A stretch of 64,000 bases of DNA from Chitinivibrionales bacterium. Its GTDB lineage: Bacteria; Fibrobacterota; Chitinivibrionia; Chitinivibrionales; JANQEN01. This document shows positions 24,368 to 32,815 of the stretch, one piece after another; position 1 is the stretch's first letter; each line of letters begins with the position of its first letter. The stretch is from assembly GCA_028278335.1 (NCBI GenBank), contig JANQEN010000083.1, forward strand, positions 17,279 to 81,278. Reading direction: 5' to 3'. The notes beneath the pieces were generated by a model, which searched no databases, was not told where the DNA came from, and worked only from the letters and a program-made list of their open reading frames with translations. Both the position numbers and the translations under genes were made by a program.

Positions 24368-25981
24368 ATCGCCTCAGACCTTCTAACTGCAATAGTTGAT
24401 CCCATCGCTGGTGAAAGTCCCTTTGGGGAAGATATTAATTATGACCCTGACTTTGATGTTGTAAAGTCTGAAATTGGTAAACTTGGGAACACGGACTATG
24501 ATTTAATTGAGTCAAAGTCGATTGCTCTATTAAAAGATAAATCTAAGGATATTCGGGTACTCTCTTTCTTAAGCTTTGTCTATTTACGCAATGAAAATTG
24601 GGAATCCTTTTCTGATGTCTTTGATGGCATGGGCCAGCTGGTGCAGCAGGATTATGAAAAAATGTTTCCTGCCAGGCCGCGAGCAAAACAGCTTGCCTTT
24701 AAATGGCTTTCCGAGCAACGCTATGCAGACTTTCTGAGTGAGAAAAAACCTACTGATGCTGCGTATGATCATATTCAACGTCTTGTGTCAGGACTTGGCT
24801 CAATAAAAGAGACTTTGGAAAAGCAGTTTCCCGATGGCTCACCCTTTCCCTCTGGACTTTATAGCACTGCTGTAAAATGGGAAAAGTCAATAAAACCAGC
24901 GCCAAAACCAGAACCAACACCTGAACCTCCGGCAGGGGCATCATCTGAGGAAGAATCGGCGCCAACCACAGCGCAAGCGTCAACAGGCTCGCAAGAGTCC
25001 ACTCCAAGTGCGACACCGTTCTCGCAACCGGCTCAATCAGCAGCACCAGCTCAGAAACCATTAGAGAATACCAAAGATGCTCAAGCGAATGCCAGAAAAG
25101 TAGCGCTCTTTCTTATTGAGAAGGAGCCAGAAAAACCTATGGGGTATCGATTGCTGCGATCATTACGATGGGATGGATTAATCAATACTCCACCAGCTGA
25201 AGGTGGCAAAACCCGATTAGAGGGACCCATTGCACAAAAGATAAGCTTTCTACAGGGACTGGTTGGAAAGAGCGACTGGAAAAAGGCACTATCTTCCGCA
25301 GAGACAACCTTTGGTGGTGGCACGACCCACTATTGGCTCGATTTGCAAAGAATTAGTGCCAATGCCTGTAAAGAGCTTGGGGATGCCTATGATTCTGTAC
25401 ATCGTGCAATTTGTGTTGAGACAGCGCTTCTAATCCAAAGGATTCCTGACATAAAAGAGCTAACCTTTAGCGATGGCACTCCTTTTTGCGATAACGCTAC
25501 CAAGGATTGGCTTGAGTCTGATGTGGCTGCAATTTTATCGCAATCCGGTTCTAATGGTTCGGCAGGCAGTGGTGGAGAGGATCCTCTCAAAGAGGAGAAG
25601 AAAGAGATTAACAAACTTGTATCTGCGGGAAAAATTGGTGATGCCGTGGAAATCCTCCAGAGAAAAATTAATGAATCTGGATCAGAGCGTGTTAACTTTA
25701 AACGCTCTCTACTGCTAGGAGATCTATTAATCTCCTCGAAAAATGCAGATATTGCCTTAGCTATTTTAGAATCATTGCAGGAAAAAATCGACCGATTCCA
25801 TTTGGACAAGTGGGAGTCGGACCTAGCTGTTGAGTCGTGGTGTTTGCTAGTAAAGGCCTATAAAATTGTTTCTGCAAATAAGCCACAAAATATTCAAACT
25901 ACAATACTTGAAAAACAAAATAGTATATTACATAAGATTAGTTGTATTGACCCTAAGAGCGCATTAAAACTTAAAACATAA
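24365..25981 (+). CDS. tssA: Type VI secretion TssA (ImpA N-domain)
   Basis: Counted from the presumed AUC start the protein has 538 residues. The N-terminus (about 12-35) has PIAGESPFGEDINYDPDFD, the ImpA signature of TssA, followed by SKDIRVLSFLSFVYLRN. A Pro/Ala/Ser/Thr-rich linker follows (about 178-235), then a helical C-terminal region with ARKVALFLIEKEPEKPMGYRL and a terminal VasJ-like domain. TssA caps and guides sheath and tube polymerisation at the baseplate. The first ATG at 24629 would delete about 88 conserved residues, so I reject it. It is the first gene of the tssA-tssB-tssC-hcp unit, 23 bases before tssB. Confidence 0.85.
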   Translation: MIASDLLTAIVDPIAGESPFGEDINYDPDFDVVKSEIGKLGNTDYDLIESKSIALLKDKSKDIRVLSFLSFVYLRNENWESFSDVFDGMGQLVQQDYEKMFPARPRAKQLAFKWLSEQRYADFLSEKKPTDAAYDHIQRLVSGLGSIKETLEKQFPDGSPFPSGLYSTAVKWEKSIKPAPKPEPTPEPPAGASSEEESAPTTAQASTGSQESTPSATPFSQPAQSAAPAQKPLENTKDAQANARKVALFLIEKEPEKPMGYRLLRSLRWDGLINTPPAEGGKTRLEGPIAQKISFLQGLVGKSDWKKALSSAETTFGGGTTHYWLDLQRISANACKELGDAYDSVHRAICVETALLIQRIPDIKELTFSDGTPFCDNATKDWLESDVAAILSQSGSNGSAGSGGEDPLKEEKKEINKLVSAGKIGDAVEILQRKINESGSERVNFKRSLLLGDLLISSKNADIALAILESLQEKIDRFHLDKWESDLAVESWCLLVKAYKIVSANKPQNIQTTILEKQNSILHKISCIDPKSALKLKT

Positions 25982-26004
25982 ACTTTTTTGAAAGGTGGGC
26001 TTAC

Positions 26005-26523
26005 ATGGCTGGCAGTTTTCAAAATGAAATACCCCCCGCACGAATCAACCTGAAACTTGATGTGGGTAAGGGAAACGCAAAAAAGAAGGTCGAATTACCC
26101 CTAAAAATGCTGGTTGTAGGTGATTTCTCATCTAAGCAACAGGATGAACGGGTCGCTGAGCGCGAGAAAATTTCCGTTGACAAGAACAACTTTACCCAAG
26201 TCATGGAAAGCATGGACCTTAACCTTAATTACAACGTGGATAGTAAACTCTCCGACAAAGAAGAGAGTATTCCTATTGACCTTAAAATCAAAAATATAGA
26301 CTCCTTTAAACCGGAGAACATTGCTAAGGAGGTTCCTGTTCTGAGCCGTCTATTAGCAGCGCGAAACCTGGTTAAGGATCTAAAATCAAATCTTTTGGAC
26401 AACAGAGATTTCCGTAAACGTCTTGAAGAGATTATTAAAGATCCCGACGCGGCCAAGGCCTTACAGGAACAATTAAAAACTATCGTTCCCGATGAACAGC
26501 CCACTGATGAGGCAAAGGAGTAA
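26005..26523 (+). CDS. tssB: Type VI secretion sheath small subunit TssB (VipA)
   Basis: The 172-residue protein has the TssB landmarks PPARINLKLDVG at residues 10-21, KKVELPLKMLVVGDF, the MDLNLNYNV segment and IDSFKPENIAKEVP followed by LSRLLAARNLVKDLK. It pairs with TssC to build the contractile sheath around the Hcp tube. Length and motif order are normal. It is separated from tssC by 2 bases, the usual arrangement, and has an AGGTGGG-type ribosome site upstream. Confidence 0.95.
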   Translation: MAGSFQNEIPPARINLKLDVGKGNAKKKVELPLKMLVVGDFSSKQQDERVAEREKISVDKNNFTQVMESMDLNLNYNVDSKLSDKEESIPIDLKIKNIDSFKPENIAKEVPVLSRLLAARNLVKDLKSNLLDNRDFRKRLEEIIKDPDAAKALQEQLKTIVPDEQPTDEAKE

Positions 26524-26525
26524 CT

Positions 26526-28046
26526 ATGGCGGAAGCAAAGAAAAAGGAAGCAAAGGCAGAAGCCCAAGAGCAAAGTGGGCTTGAGTTTATTTATGAGACC
26601 ATGAACCTTGACGTACCTGACAAGGCCGTTGATGTTACTGGGTTCAAAGATGCTAAAGTTTTAGCAGACACCGAAGCAAATCAGCGTATAGGTGCTGCGT
26701 TGTCTTTTTTTGTGTCCAGCATAGTTGAGTCTGGACAGACTGTTGAGAAAATTGACAAAGATGTTCTTAACCATCATATTGCTGAAATTGACCGCAAGCT
26801 CTCCGCACAGCTTGATGAAATCATTCATCACCCTGACTTCCAGAAAATGGAGACATCTTGGCGGAGTCTTAAATTTTTGGTTGATCGCACTGATTTTAAG
26901 AAAAACGTAAAGATTGATATCCTCAATGCTTCTAAAGATGATATTGCTGAGGATTTTGAAGATGCACCTGAGACAATTCAATCTGGTTTATATAAACATA
27001 TTTATACCGATGAATATGACACTCCCGGTGGTGAACCCTATGGTGCGATAATTTCAAATTTTGATTTCAGTAGTAGTGCTTCTGATGTCGGTCTTTTACA
27101 GGAGATATCAAAGGTTTCTGCATCCTGTCACTGTCCCTTTATTGGTGCTGCAACACCAAAGTTCTTTGGCAAGGATTCAATTCATGATCTTCCGAAGATT
27201 GAAGATTTGCATAATTACATGGATCGCTCAGAATTTCTTCGCTGGAATTCCTTTAGACAATCTGAGGACTCACGCTATGTTGGCTTGACTCTGCCTCGTT
27301 TTGCTTTGCGTCTTCCCTATGGTGAAGAAACCGTTCCTGTAAAGGATTTTAATTATGAAGAAGGTGTAACAGGGGATGAGCATGATAAGTATCTATGGGG
27401 AAATGCGTCATTCTCCTTTGCTGCTAACATGGTTCGATCCTATGTTGATAATGGATGGTGTGTACAGGTTCGTGGTCCAGAGTCAGGTGGTAAGGTCGAG
27501 GATCTTCCAGTTCATTACTTTGATGTTGGTAAGGGAACCCAGATGAAAATTCCTACTGAGATTTTGATTCCTGAAACCCGTGAATTTGAATTTGCCAATG
27601 AGGGATTTATACCACTTTCCTTTTATAAGAATCGTGATTATGCCTGTTTCTTCTCTGCAAACTCAACCCAAAAACCTGAAGAATATGATGACCCTGCAGT
27701 GACCGCAAACATGCGTATTAACTCACGACTTCCTTATATTTTCCTTGTCTCTCGGATTGCCCACTATCTCAAGGTCATTCAACGGGAAAATATTGGATCA
27801 ACAAAGAGTAAAGCTGTTTTACAGGAAGAATTACAAACATGGATTAATGGCTTAGTTACTGAGATGCCCGATCCAGGGCCGGACCTTATTGCATCGCATC
27901 CTTTAAAAGCAGCAGAAGTTCAGGTCAATGAAATCGAGGATAATCCTGGTTTCTTCTCTGTATCATTAGCTGTTATGCCTCACTTCCAGATTGAGGGTAT
28001 TGATATTAATCTTTCATTGGTTTCTCAGATGCCTAAGGGGAAATAA
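26526..28046 (+). CDS. tssC: Type VI secretion sheath large subunit TssC (VipB)
   Basis: The 506-residue protein contains the TssC core: WRSLKFLVDRTDFKKNVKID, GEPYGAIISNFDFS, ISKVSASCHCPFIGAA, FLRWNSFRQSEDSRYVGLT, RFALRLPYG and FSFAANMVRSYVDNGWC, ending in the conserved C-terminal PGFFSVSLAVMPHFQIEGI. With TssB it forms the sheath. No truncation is seen. The remaining T6SS core genes (membrane complex TssJLM, baseplate TssEFGK, ClpV, VgrG) are not in the window. A 112-base gap with a possible promoter precedes hcp. Confidence 0.96.
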   Translation: MAEAKKKEAKAEAQEQSGLEFIYETMNLDVPDKAVDVTGFKDAKVLADTEANQRIGAALSFFVSSIVESGQTVEKIDKDVLNHHIAEIDRKLSAQLDEIIHHPDFQKMETSWRSLKFLVDRTDFKKNVKIDILNASKDDIAEDFEDAPETIQSGLYKHIYTDEYDTPGGEPYGAIISNFDFSSSASDVGLLQEISKVSASCHCPFIGAATPKFFGKDSIHDLPKIEDLHNYMDRSEFLRWNSFRQSEDSRYVGLTLPRFALRLPYGEETVPVKDFNYEEGVTGDEHDKYLWGNASFSFAANMVRSYVDNGWCVQVRGPESGGKVEDLPVHYFDVGKGTQMKIPTEILIPETREFEFANEGFIPLSFYKNRDYACFFSANSTQKPEEYDDPAVTANMRINSRLPYIFLVSRIAHYLKVIQRENIGSTKSKAVLQEELQTWINGLVTEMPDPGPDLIASHPLKAAEVQVNEIEDNPGFFSVSLAVMPHFQIEGIDINLSLVSQMPKGK

Positions 28047-28113
28047 AAAAAATTAAAAAAAATGTACCTTTGTGATAGAGGTCACAGATTTTTTTATAGC
28101 GATATTTTAATTT

Positions 28114-28119
28114 TATACT
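28114..28119 (+). promoter_or_regulatory. Possible -10 box of a separate hcp promoter
   Basis: TATACT lies 40 bases before the hcp start in the 112-base tssC-hcp gap; the corresponding -35 position is only a T-rich run. AAAGGAG at 28145-28151 is the strong hcp ribosome-binding site. An own promoter would fit the high Hcp dose needed relative to sheath components. Confidence 0.3.
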
Positions 28120-28158
28120 GTAAACAAATTTTTAAACACCTTTTCAAAGGAGTTACCC

Positions 28159-28635
28159 ATGCCGATACCCGCATATATGTGGATCAACGATGGAGAGATC
28201 AAAGGCGGTTGCACTGTAGCCGGAAGAGAAGACAGTATTGAGGTTTTGGAATTTCATCATGAAGTTCGCACACCCACTGATCCTGACACAGGCCAGTTAA
28301 CTGGAACTCGTAAGCACGAATCCTTTCAGGTCATCAAGGCATTCGATCAGTCATCACCATTGCTTTATAAAGCTGTTTGTGAAGGCTTAACCTATGATAC
28401 AGTTCGACTTGAATGGTTTAAGATTGATGATGAAGGTGCTGAAGTACTCTATTTCAAGCATATTTTAGAAAAGGTTAAGGTTTGCTCTGTAAAACCTGTT
28501 ATGGCCAATGTCAAGAACCAGAAGTTTGAAAAGTATGTCCATATGGAAAAGGTAAGTTTCCGTTATGGAAAGATCACCTGGGAATATCCTGATGGTGGAT
28601 ACATGCACTCAGATTCATGGTTGGAAGGCAGATAA
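28159..28635 (+). CDS. hcp: Type VI secretion tube protein Hcp
   Basis: The 158-residue protein is Hcp: MPIPAYMWINDGEIKGGC at the start, IEVLEFHHEV, SFQVIKAFDQSSPLLYKAVCEG in the middle and KVSFRYGKITWEYPDGG at the end match the hexameric tube subunit of proteobacterial-type systems. It has no C-terminal toxin extension and no signal peptide. The preceding AAAGGAG and a terminator right after the gene delimit it as the last gene of the operon. Confidence 0.95.
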   Translation: MPIPAYMWINDGEIKGGCTVAGREDSIEVLEFHHEVRTPTDPDTGQLTGTRKHESFQVIKAFDQSSPLLYKAVCEGLTYDTVRLEWFKIDDEGAEVLYFKHILEKVKVCSVKPVMANVKNQKFEKYVHMEKVSFRYGKITWEYPDGGYMHSDSWLEGR

Positions 28636-28661
28636 TTCTCGAATAGTGATTTATTCTGATA

Positions 28662-28694
28662 AAAAAGCTTCCCTTTTTTGGGAAGCTTTTTTTT
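28662..28694. terminator. Bidirectional rho-independent terminator
   Basis: AAAAAGCTTCCC (28662-28673) pairs with GGGAAGCTTTTT (28680-28691) around a T-rich loop, with A and T runs on both sides. It ends the rightward T6SS operon and the leftward radical SAM operon whose last stop lies at 28696. Confidence 0.9.
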
Positions 28695-28695
28695 A

Positions 28696-30123
28696 TTACA
28701 TCCGTTTTGAATAGCCAATAAATCGTGATGCCTGCTTTATCAGTCTCCAATAGCTATGAGGGCTTTGAAAAACCATCTTTTTATACACCTTTCTCATAGA
28801 TTTTCTTTGATAGAATCTCTTTATAAATTCACCATAATATTTTTGTAGCTTGTTCTTAGACGGCAGCGTCTTTGGTACAAAGACAAAGTTGACACAGTCC
28901 ATATCGGGCCATTGAGAAAAGTCCTGAGAAAACTCACCAAACGATTCTATGGTGCTACTAATTGGGGCACCGGGAAAGGGAGTAAAGGCAGTTACATTAG
29001 CATCCTTTAACGGCAAGGAGCAGGCAAAGTCGATTGTTTTTTGAATAGATTTTTCAGTTTCACCGGGCATACCCATCATAAATAAACCTTTGACCCAGAG
29101 CCCGTTTTTATGGAGTTTTTCAATATCTGAACGAATTTGTTCTAATTGTAAACCCTGTTTTAGATTATCAAGTTGCTCTTGATCACCTGATTCTATTCCC
29201 ACATGGACCATCCAACATCCTGCTGTTTTTAATTCTTTAATTAACTCCTCATCAATATGACCGATTCTGACAATGCAATTAAACGAAAGTTTGGTTGGAT
29301 TCTTTCTTAGCAGTTTACACAGGGTGAATACTCGTTTTCTGTTCATAGTAAAAAGGTCATCGTAAAACATGATATGCTTTATGCCAAAATCGGTTTGTAA
29401 CCACTTGACCAGCTCAAAGGTGTATTCGGGCGAGTTCCAGCGGAAGCTGTTTTGATACACAGAGCGATCGCAAAAAGAACAGGCATAAACGCATCCTCGG
29501 GAGGATATTACGCTGGCACCAGGATGGCGGGGATAACTGAATAGGGGCATGGCATACTTTTTAGGAAAACCATCAATAATATCATAAGCGGGAAAGGGGA
29601 GTTCATCCATAACACAGAGGTCCTCTTTTTCCTGAGGAATTCCTTGAGGCTTACCTATGTTATCCCGAGAGTAAACTCCAGGAATTGAGGTAGGGTTCTC
29701 GCCCTTTGCTATTTTGAGAAAGGCGTATTCACCTTCACCGGCAATAACAAAATCAATTGCTGGAAAGTTTTCAAGAATAGTCTCTTTTCCCCAAGAAACA
29801 TGAACGCCGCCAAAGACAGTTAGTATATCTGCGTTTTTTTCTTTAATAGCTTCACAGATTTCATAGGCATTGAGAAAGTTGCTGGTGATAGTTGAAAAAC
29901 CGATGAACTCTGGGGCTCGGCTGATTATTTTTTCAACCCATTGTGAATCAGCAACTTTGTGCTGGATTGAGGCATCAATAAGGGTTACTCTGTGGCCACC
30001 TTGTTTTAAAACCGCAGCGATTGATGCCAAACCCATGGGTGGAAGTGATACTGCCAAGGATGATATGCTCGCTTTGCCATCTTTATTGTCGTATCCACGG
30101 GGGTAAAAAAGGACTATGTTCAT
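28696..30123 (-). CDS. B12-binding radical SAM protein
   Basis: The 475-residue protein has an N-terminal cobalamin-binding-like domain (about 1-150; LPPMGLASIAAVLKQGGHRV then the IGFSTITSNF strand) and a radical SAM domain with the cluster motif SRGCVYACSFCDRSVY (Cys-x3-Cys-x2-Cys), followed by HIMFYDDLFTMN and MVHVGIESGDQEQLD. The C-terminal basic helical tail is of a type seen in anaerobic B12/radical SAM methylases. The substrate is unknown. It lies 9 bases downstream of a second B12/radical SAM gene, so the two probably act in one pathway. Confidence 0.85.
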   Translation of the reverse strand: MNIVLFYPRGYDNKDGKASISSLAVSLPPMGLASIAAVLKQGGHRVTLIDASIQHKVADSQWVEKIISRAPEFIGFSTITSNFLNAYEICEAIKEKNADILTVFGGVHVSWGKETILENFPAIDFVIAGEGEYAFLKIAKGENPTSIPGVYSRDNIGKPQGIPQEKEDLCVMDELPFPAYDIIDGFPKKYAMPLFSYPRHPGASVISSRGCVYACSFCDRSVYQNSFRWNSPEYTFELVKWLQTDFGIKHIMFYDDLFTMNRKRVFTLCKLLRKNPTKLSFNCIVRIGHIDEELIKELKTAGCWMVHVGIESGDQEQLDNLKQGLQLEQIRSDIEKLHKNGLWVKGLFMMGMPGETEKSIQKTIDFACSLPLKDANVTAFTPFPGAPISSTIESFGEFSQDFSQWPDMDCVNFVFVPKTLPSKNKLQKYYGEFIKRFYQRKSMRKVYKKMVFQSPHSYWRLIKQASRFIGYSKRM

Positions 30124-30132
30124 AGAGCATCC

Positions 30133-31500
30133 TTACTTGACAAGAAAATCCCAGAGTGGGCCGGTCATCCCAATCTTTCGTAAGGTGGCCATGTTTTTTT
30201 GAATTTTTTCGGGGATCCCATCATAAAACCATCGATTTGACTCTTTACTATAGGCAATCACTTGTTTTCGCACCTCTTCGAGAGAAAACTCGGGATTACT
30301 ATAGTATTGTGGGGTCAAAAGGTCGAGTTGTTCGGATATGCTTTGTTCGTTCAGCGCGTATGAGTGTAAAGGGGTTCCAGGATAAATACGCATGCCAACA
30401 AAGGGAAAGAAGACGGTCTGTTGGATCCTCTTTGCATTGGTAAAGCTTTGTGAAATGGTGGTAGCATTCTCCCTTGGGCCACCAAATATCAGAAAGTGGG
30501 CATAGTGTGTTGACGCTTGTTGGGCAAGTTCACTGGATTCTAGGATGTCAGAGAAGGTGAATCCCTTACCATAGGCATCTAAAACAGTGTCGCATAAGGA
30601 GTCGCTCCCAAATTCGATGTGTGTCAATCCTGCCTTTGCCATAATTCCCATGAGCTCTTTTGTGATACCCTTAGGTCGAAGGTAGCACCCCCATTTAATT
30701 GACAGCTTTCGTTTAATGATCTCTTCACATATGCTGTAAACATGTTCCACAGATGAATTGAAAATGGAATCGACTATAAACAAATAGGGTGCACCTAGGG
30801 CAATAATTTTATCAATATCATCACAGACTTCAATTGGATCTTTACGATTATGTTTTTTGCCCTCTATAAGCGGATAAGTACAATAACAACAGCGAAAGCC
30901 ACAACCCCGTTGGGTTTGCAGATTGAGCATTGCGCTTTTGTTAAGGTAACTATCTACCATGGCTATGCGCCTGTTGGGCAACAGGCGTTGTGGCATTTTT
31001 TTAATGCACTCTCGCTGATTTAAAACAACTTCTGGCCCACAACGATAAACAAGACCCGGGATTGTATCACAGGGTGTGTTTGTATTCAAACAATCGATAA
31101 GCGAGATGAGAGATGTTTCTCCCTCTCCTAAAATGCCAAAATCAGCCTCTGATTGAACAAGAAGCTCCTTTGGAAAGAGGGAGTAGCCACTTCCACCAAG
31201 TATGATTTTGGCATTCGAGGTTACTCGAATACGACTAACCACTTTGTAAAGTTCGGGCGCAAAAAAAGTACGACTCTGTTCGTAGATATCATCGATATTT
31301 CGAATAGAGATGCCAACAAAATCGGGTTTAACATCATTAATAATCTTCTCAAGGTTTTCACTGTCCGTAAGAAGATCAATAACAGAAACATCGTGTCCCT
31401 TTTGTTGAAGCGCAGCATCAAGGTAAGCAATACCTAAAGGGAAGACCGGATAAGGAAGTTCATAGGTGTTTAGGCTAATAAGTAGGACTTTTGAAGGCAC
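30133..31500 (-). CDS. B12-binding radical SAM protein (lipid-biosynthesis-type family)
   Basis: The 455-residue protein begins VLLISLNTYELPYPVFPLG and has a cobalamin domain, then the radical SAM cluster TQRGCGFRCCYCTYP (Cys-x3-Cys-x2-Cys), YLFIVDSIFNSS and LTHIEFGSDSLCD. The C-terminal IGMTGPLWDFLVK resembles proteins annotated as lipid-biosynthesis B12-binding/radical SAM enzymes; that subfamily call is from memory and tentative. It lies between the MscS-type gene (9 bases upstream) and the other radical SAM gene, all on the same strand. Confidence 0.8.
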   Translation of the reverse strand: MPSKVLLISLNTYELPYPVFPLGIAYLDAALQQKGHDVSVIDLLTDSENLEKIINDVKPDFVGISIRNIDDIYEQSRTFFAPELYKVVSRIRVTSNAKIILGGSGYSLFPKELLVQSEADFGILGEGETSLISLIDCLNTNTPCDTIPGLVYRCGPEVVLNQRECIKKMPQRLLPNRRIAMVDSYLNKSAMLNLQTQRGCGFRCCYCTYPLIEGKKHNRKDPIEVCDDIDKIIALGAPYLFIVDSIFNSSVEHVYSICEEIIKRKLSIKWGCYLRPKGITKELMGIMAKAGLTHIEFGSDSLCDTVLDAYGKGFTFSDILESSELAQQASTHYAHFLIFGGPRENATTISQSFTNAKRIQQTVFFPFVGMRIYPGTPLHSYALNEQSISEQLDLLTPQYYSNPEFSLEEVRKQVIAYSKESNRWFYDGIPEKIQKNMATLRKIGMTGPLWDFLVK

Positions 31501-31509
31501 CGATTTTTC

Positions 31510-32619
31510 CTAGCCTCTGTCTGATTTTACGTGCACGGTCTGTGTGGGGAAAGCGATGGAGAGCCCCATCTCCTCAATGATACGCATAATTGAGAGGTTG
31601 ATATCTTGACGTAGTTGCAAATGGTTGGCCCAGTCAGTTGTTTTTGTAAAGTAATAGACCAAAATGTCCAAGGAGGAGGCACCAAAATCAGTAAAGTCGA
31701 CAAGAAAAAAATCTTGGTTTACTTCAGGGTGATTCTTTAAAAAGTCACGGAGCCTGTTTACTAAGGATTCCATTTGATTTGCGCTGGTGTCATAGGTGAC
31801 ACCCACTGATAGCTTAACCCGACGAGCTGGCATCTTTGAAAAATTATTTATCGAGTCATTTGCAATGAGAGAATTGGGAACACTAATAAGAGTTTTTTCA
31901 AAGGTGCGTATTCTGGTTGATCGAAAACCGATTTGTTCGACGATACCCTCATTTGTGCCAACTTTGATCCAATCACCAACCCGAAAGGGCCTATCCGATA
32001 TTAGCATAATCGATCCAAAGAGATTTGCCAGTGTGTCCTTAGCTGCCATGGCAACAGCCAATCCACCAATACCGAGCCCTGCTACCACTCCAGAGATGGA
32101 GTACCCTAAGGCTTGAATGATATACACCGCACAGAGAATATAAAGGAAAATCTTAATCGATTTTACAAAAATAGGAACTAATTGATCATCCAACCGGGAG
32201 TTGGTTTTAACAACCTTTGAGAAGAAGTAATCACCCAAAACAGAGGTGAGCCGTACTAAAAGCCAGATGGTGTTTAAAACAAAGAGAATTTTTATTGTTG
32301 TGACAAGAGCCTTTTTTACATCAATTGGTTCAAGGGGAAATCGAAAGAGGTGGATAATTACAAAAAAACCTAAGAGAAGCACATAATTACTAATGGGACG
32401 CGTACATTTTGCAATGACCCGATCATCAAGGTTGGTCTTTGTTTTTGTGGTGAGTTTAGTCAGCCGTGAGATAATAAAAAAGGTAATCCGTTCAATGGCT
32501 ACCGTAAAAACAAGAATGATGAAGATAGCGATCCAATTTTGCTGAGAAAAAAAGCTAATCACCCTTTGAAAAAGAACTTCATATTGGGTTTGTAAGTCAA
32601 AACGAGTAAATAGTTCCAT
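31510..32619 (-). CDS. MscS-family mechanosensitive channel
   Basis: The 369-residue membrane protein has about five hydrophobic segments: near 28-50, 80-97, 110-125, 155-175 and the pore helix with VVAGLGIGGLAVAMAAKD. The soluble beta domain starts at FGSIMLISDRPFRVGDWI and contains VEQIGFRSTRIRTFEKTLISVPN, both typical of MscS. It would release osmolytes upon membrane tension. It heads the leftward three-gene unit with the radical SAM genes. A second, shorter MscS homologue is at 59330-60241. Confidence 0.9.
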   Translation of the reverse strand: MELFTRFDLQTQYEVLFQRVISFFSQQNWIAIFIILVFTVAIERITFFIISRLTKLTTKTKTNLDDRVIAKCTRPISNYVLLLGFFVIIHLFRFPLEPIDVKKALVTTIKILFVLNTIWLLVRLTSVLGDYFFSKVVKTNSRLDDQLVPIFVKSIKIFLYILCAVYIIQALGYSISGVVAGLGIGGLAVAMAAKDTLANLFGSIMLISDRPFRVGDWIKVGTNEGIVEQIGFRSTRIRTFEKTLISVPNSLIANDSINNFSKMPARRVKLSVGVTYDTSANQMESLVNRLRDFLKNHPEVNQDFFLVDFTDFGASSLDILVYYFTKTTDWANHLQLRQDINLSIMRIIEEMGLSIAFPTQTVHVKSDRG

Positions 32620-32815
32620 AAAGAATCCACTTAATTTATTTTTACATACGGGATTGTTAACCTACTCATTATTATTGTGTCCCGAAATTTATACACCTTT
32701 TGAAGACAGCTGATAATTTCAAGGAAATATAATATTTTATCTTGCTTTTTCAAGGTATATTTGCTAACTTTTATACAAATTCAAACATATTTATAAAGAA
32801 TAAGGCTAATTGATT

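Noticed and set aside
24629..25981. Starting tssA at the first ATG, 24629
   Set aside because: This drops 88 upstream codons that encode the conserved TssA N-terminal signature directly after a strong ribosome-binding site.
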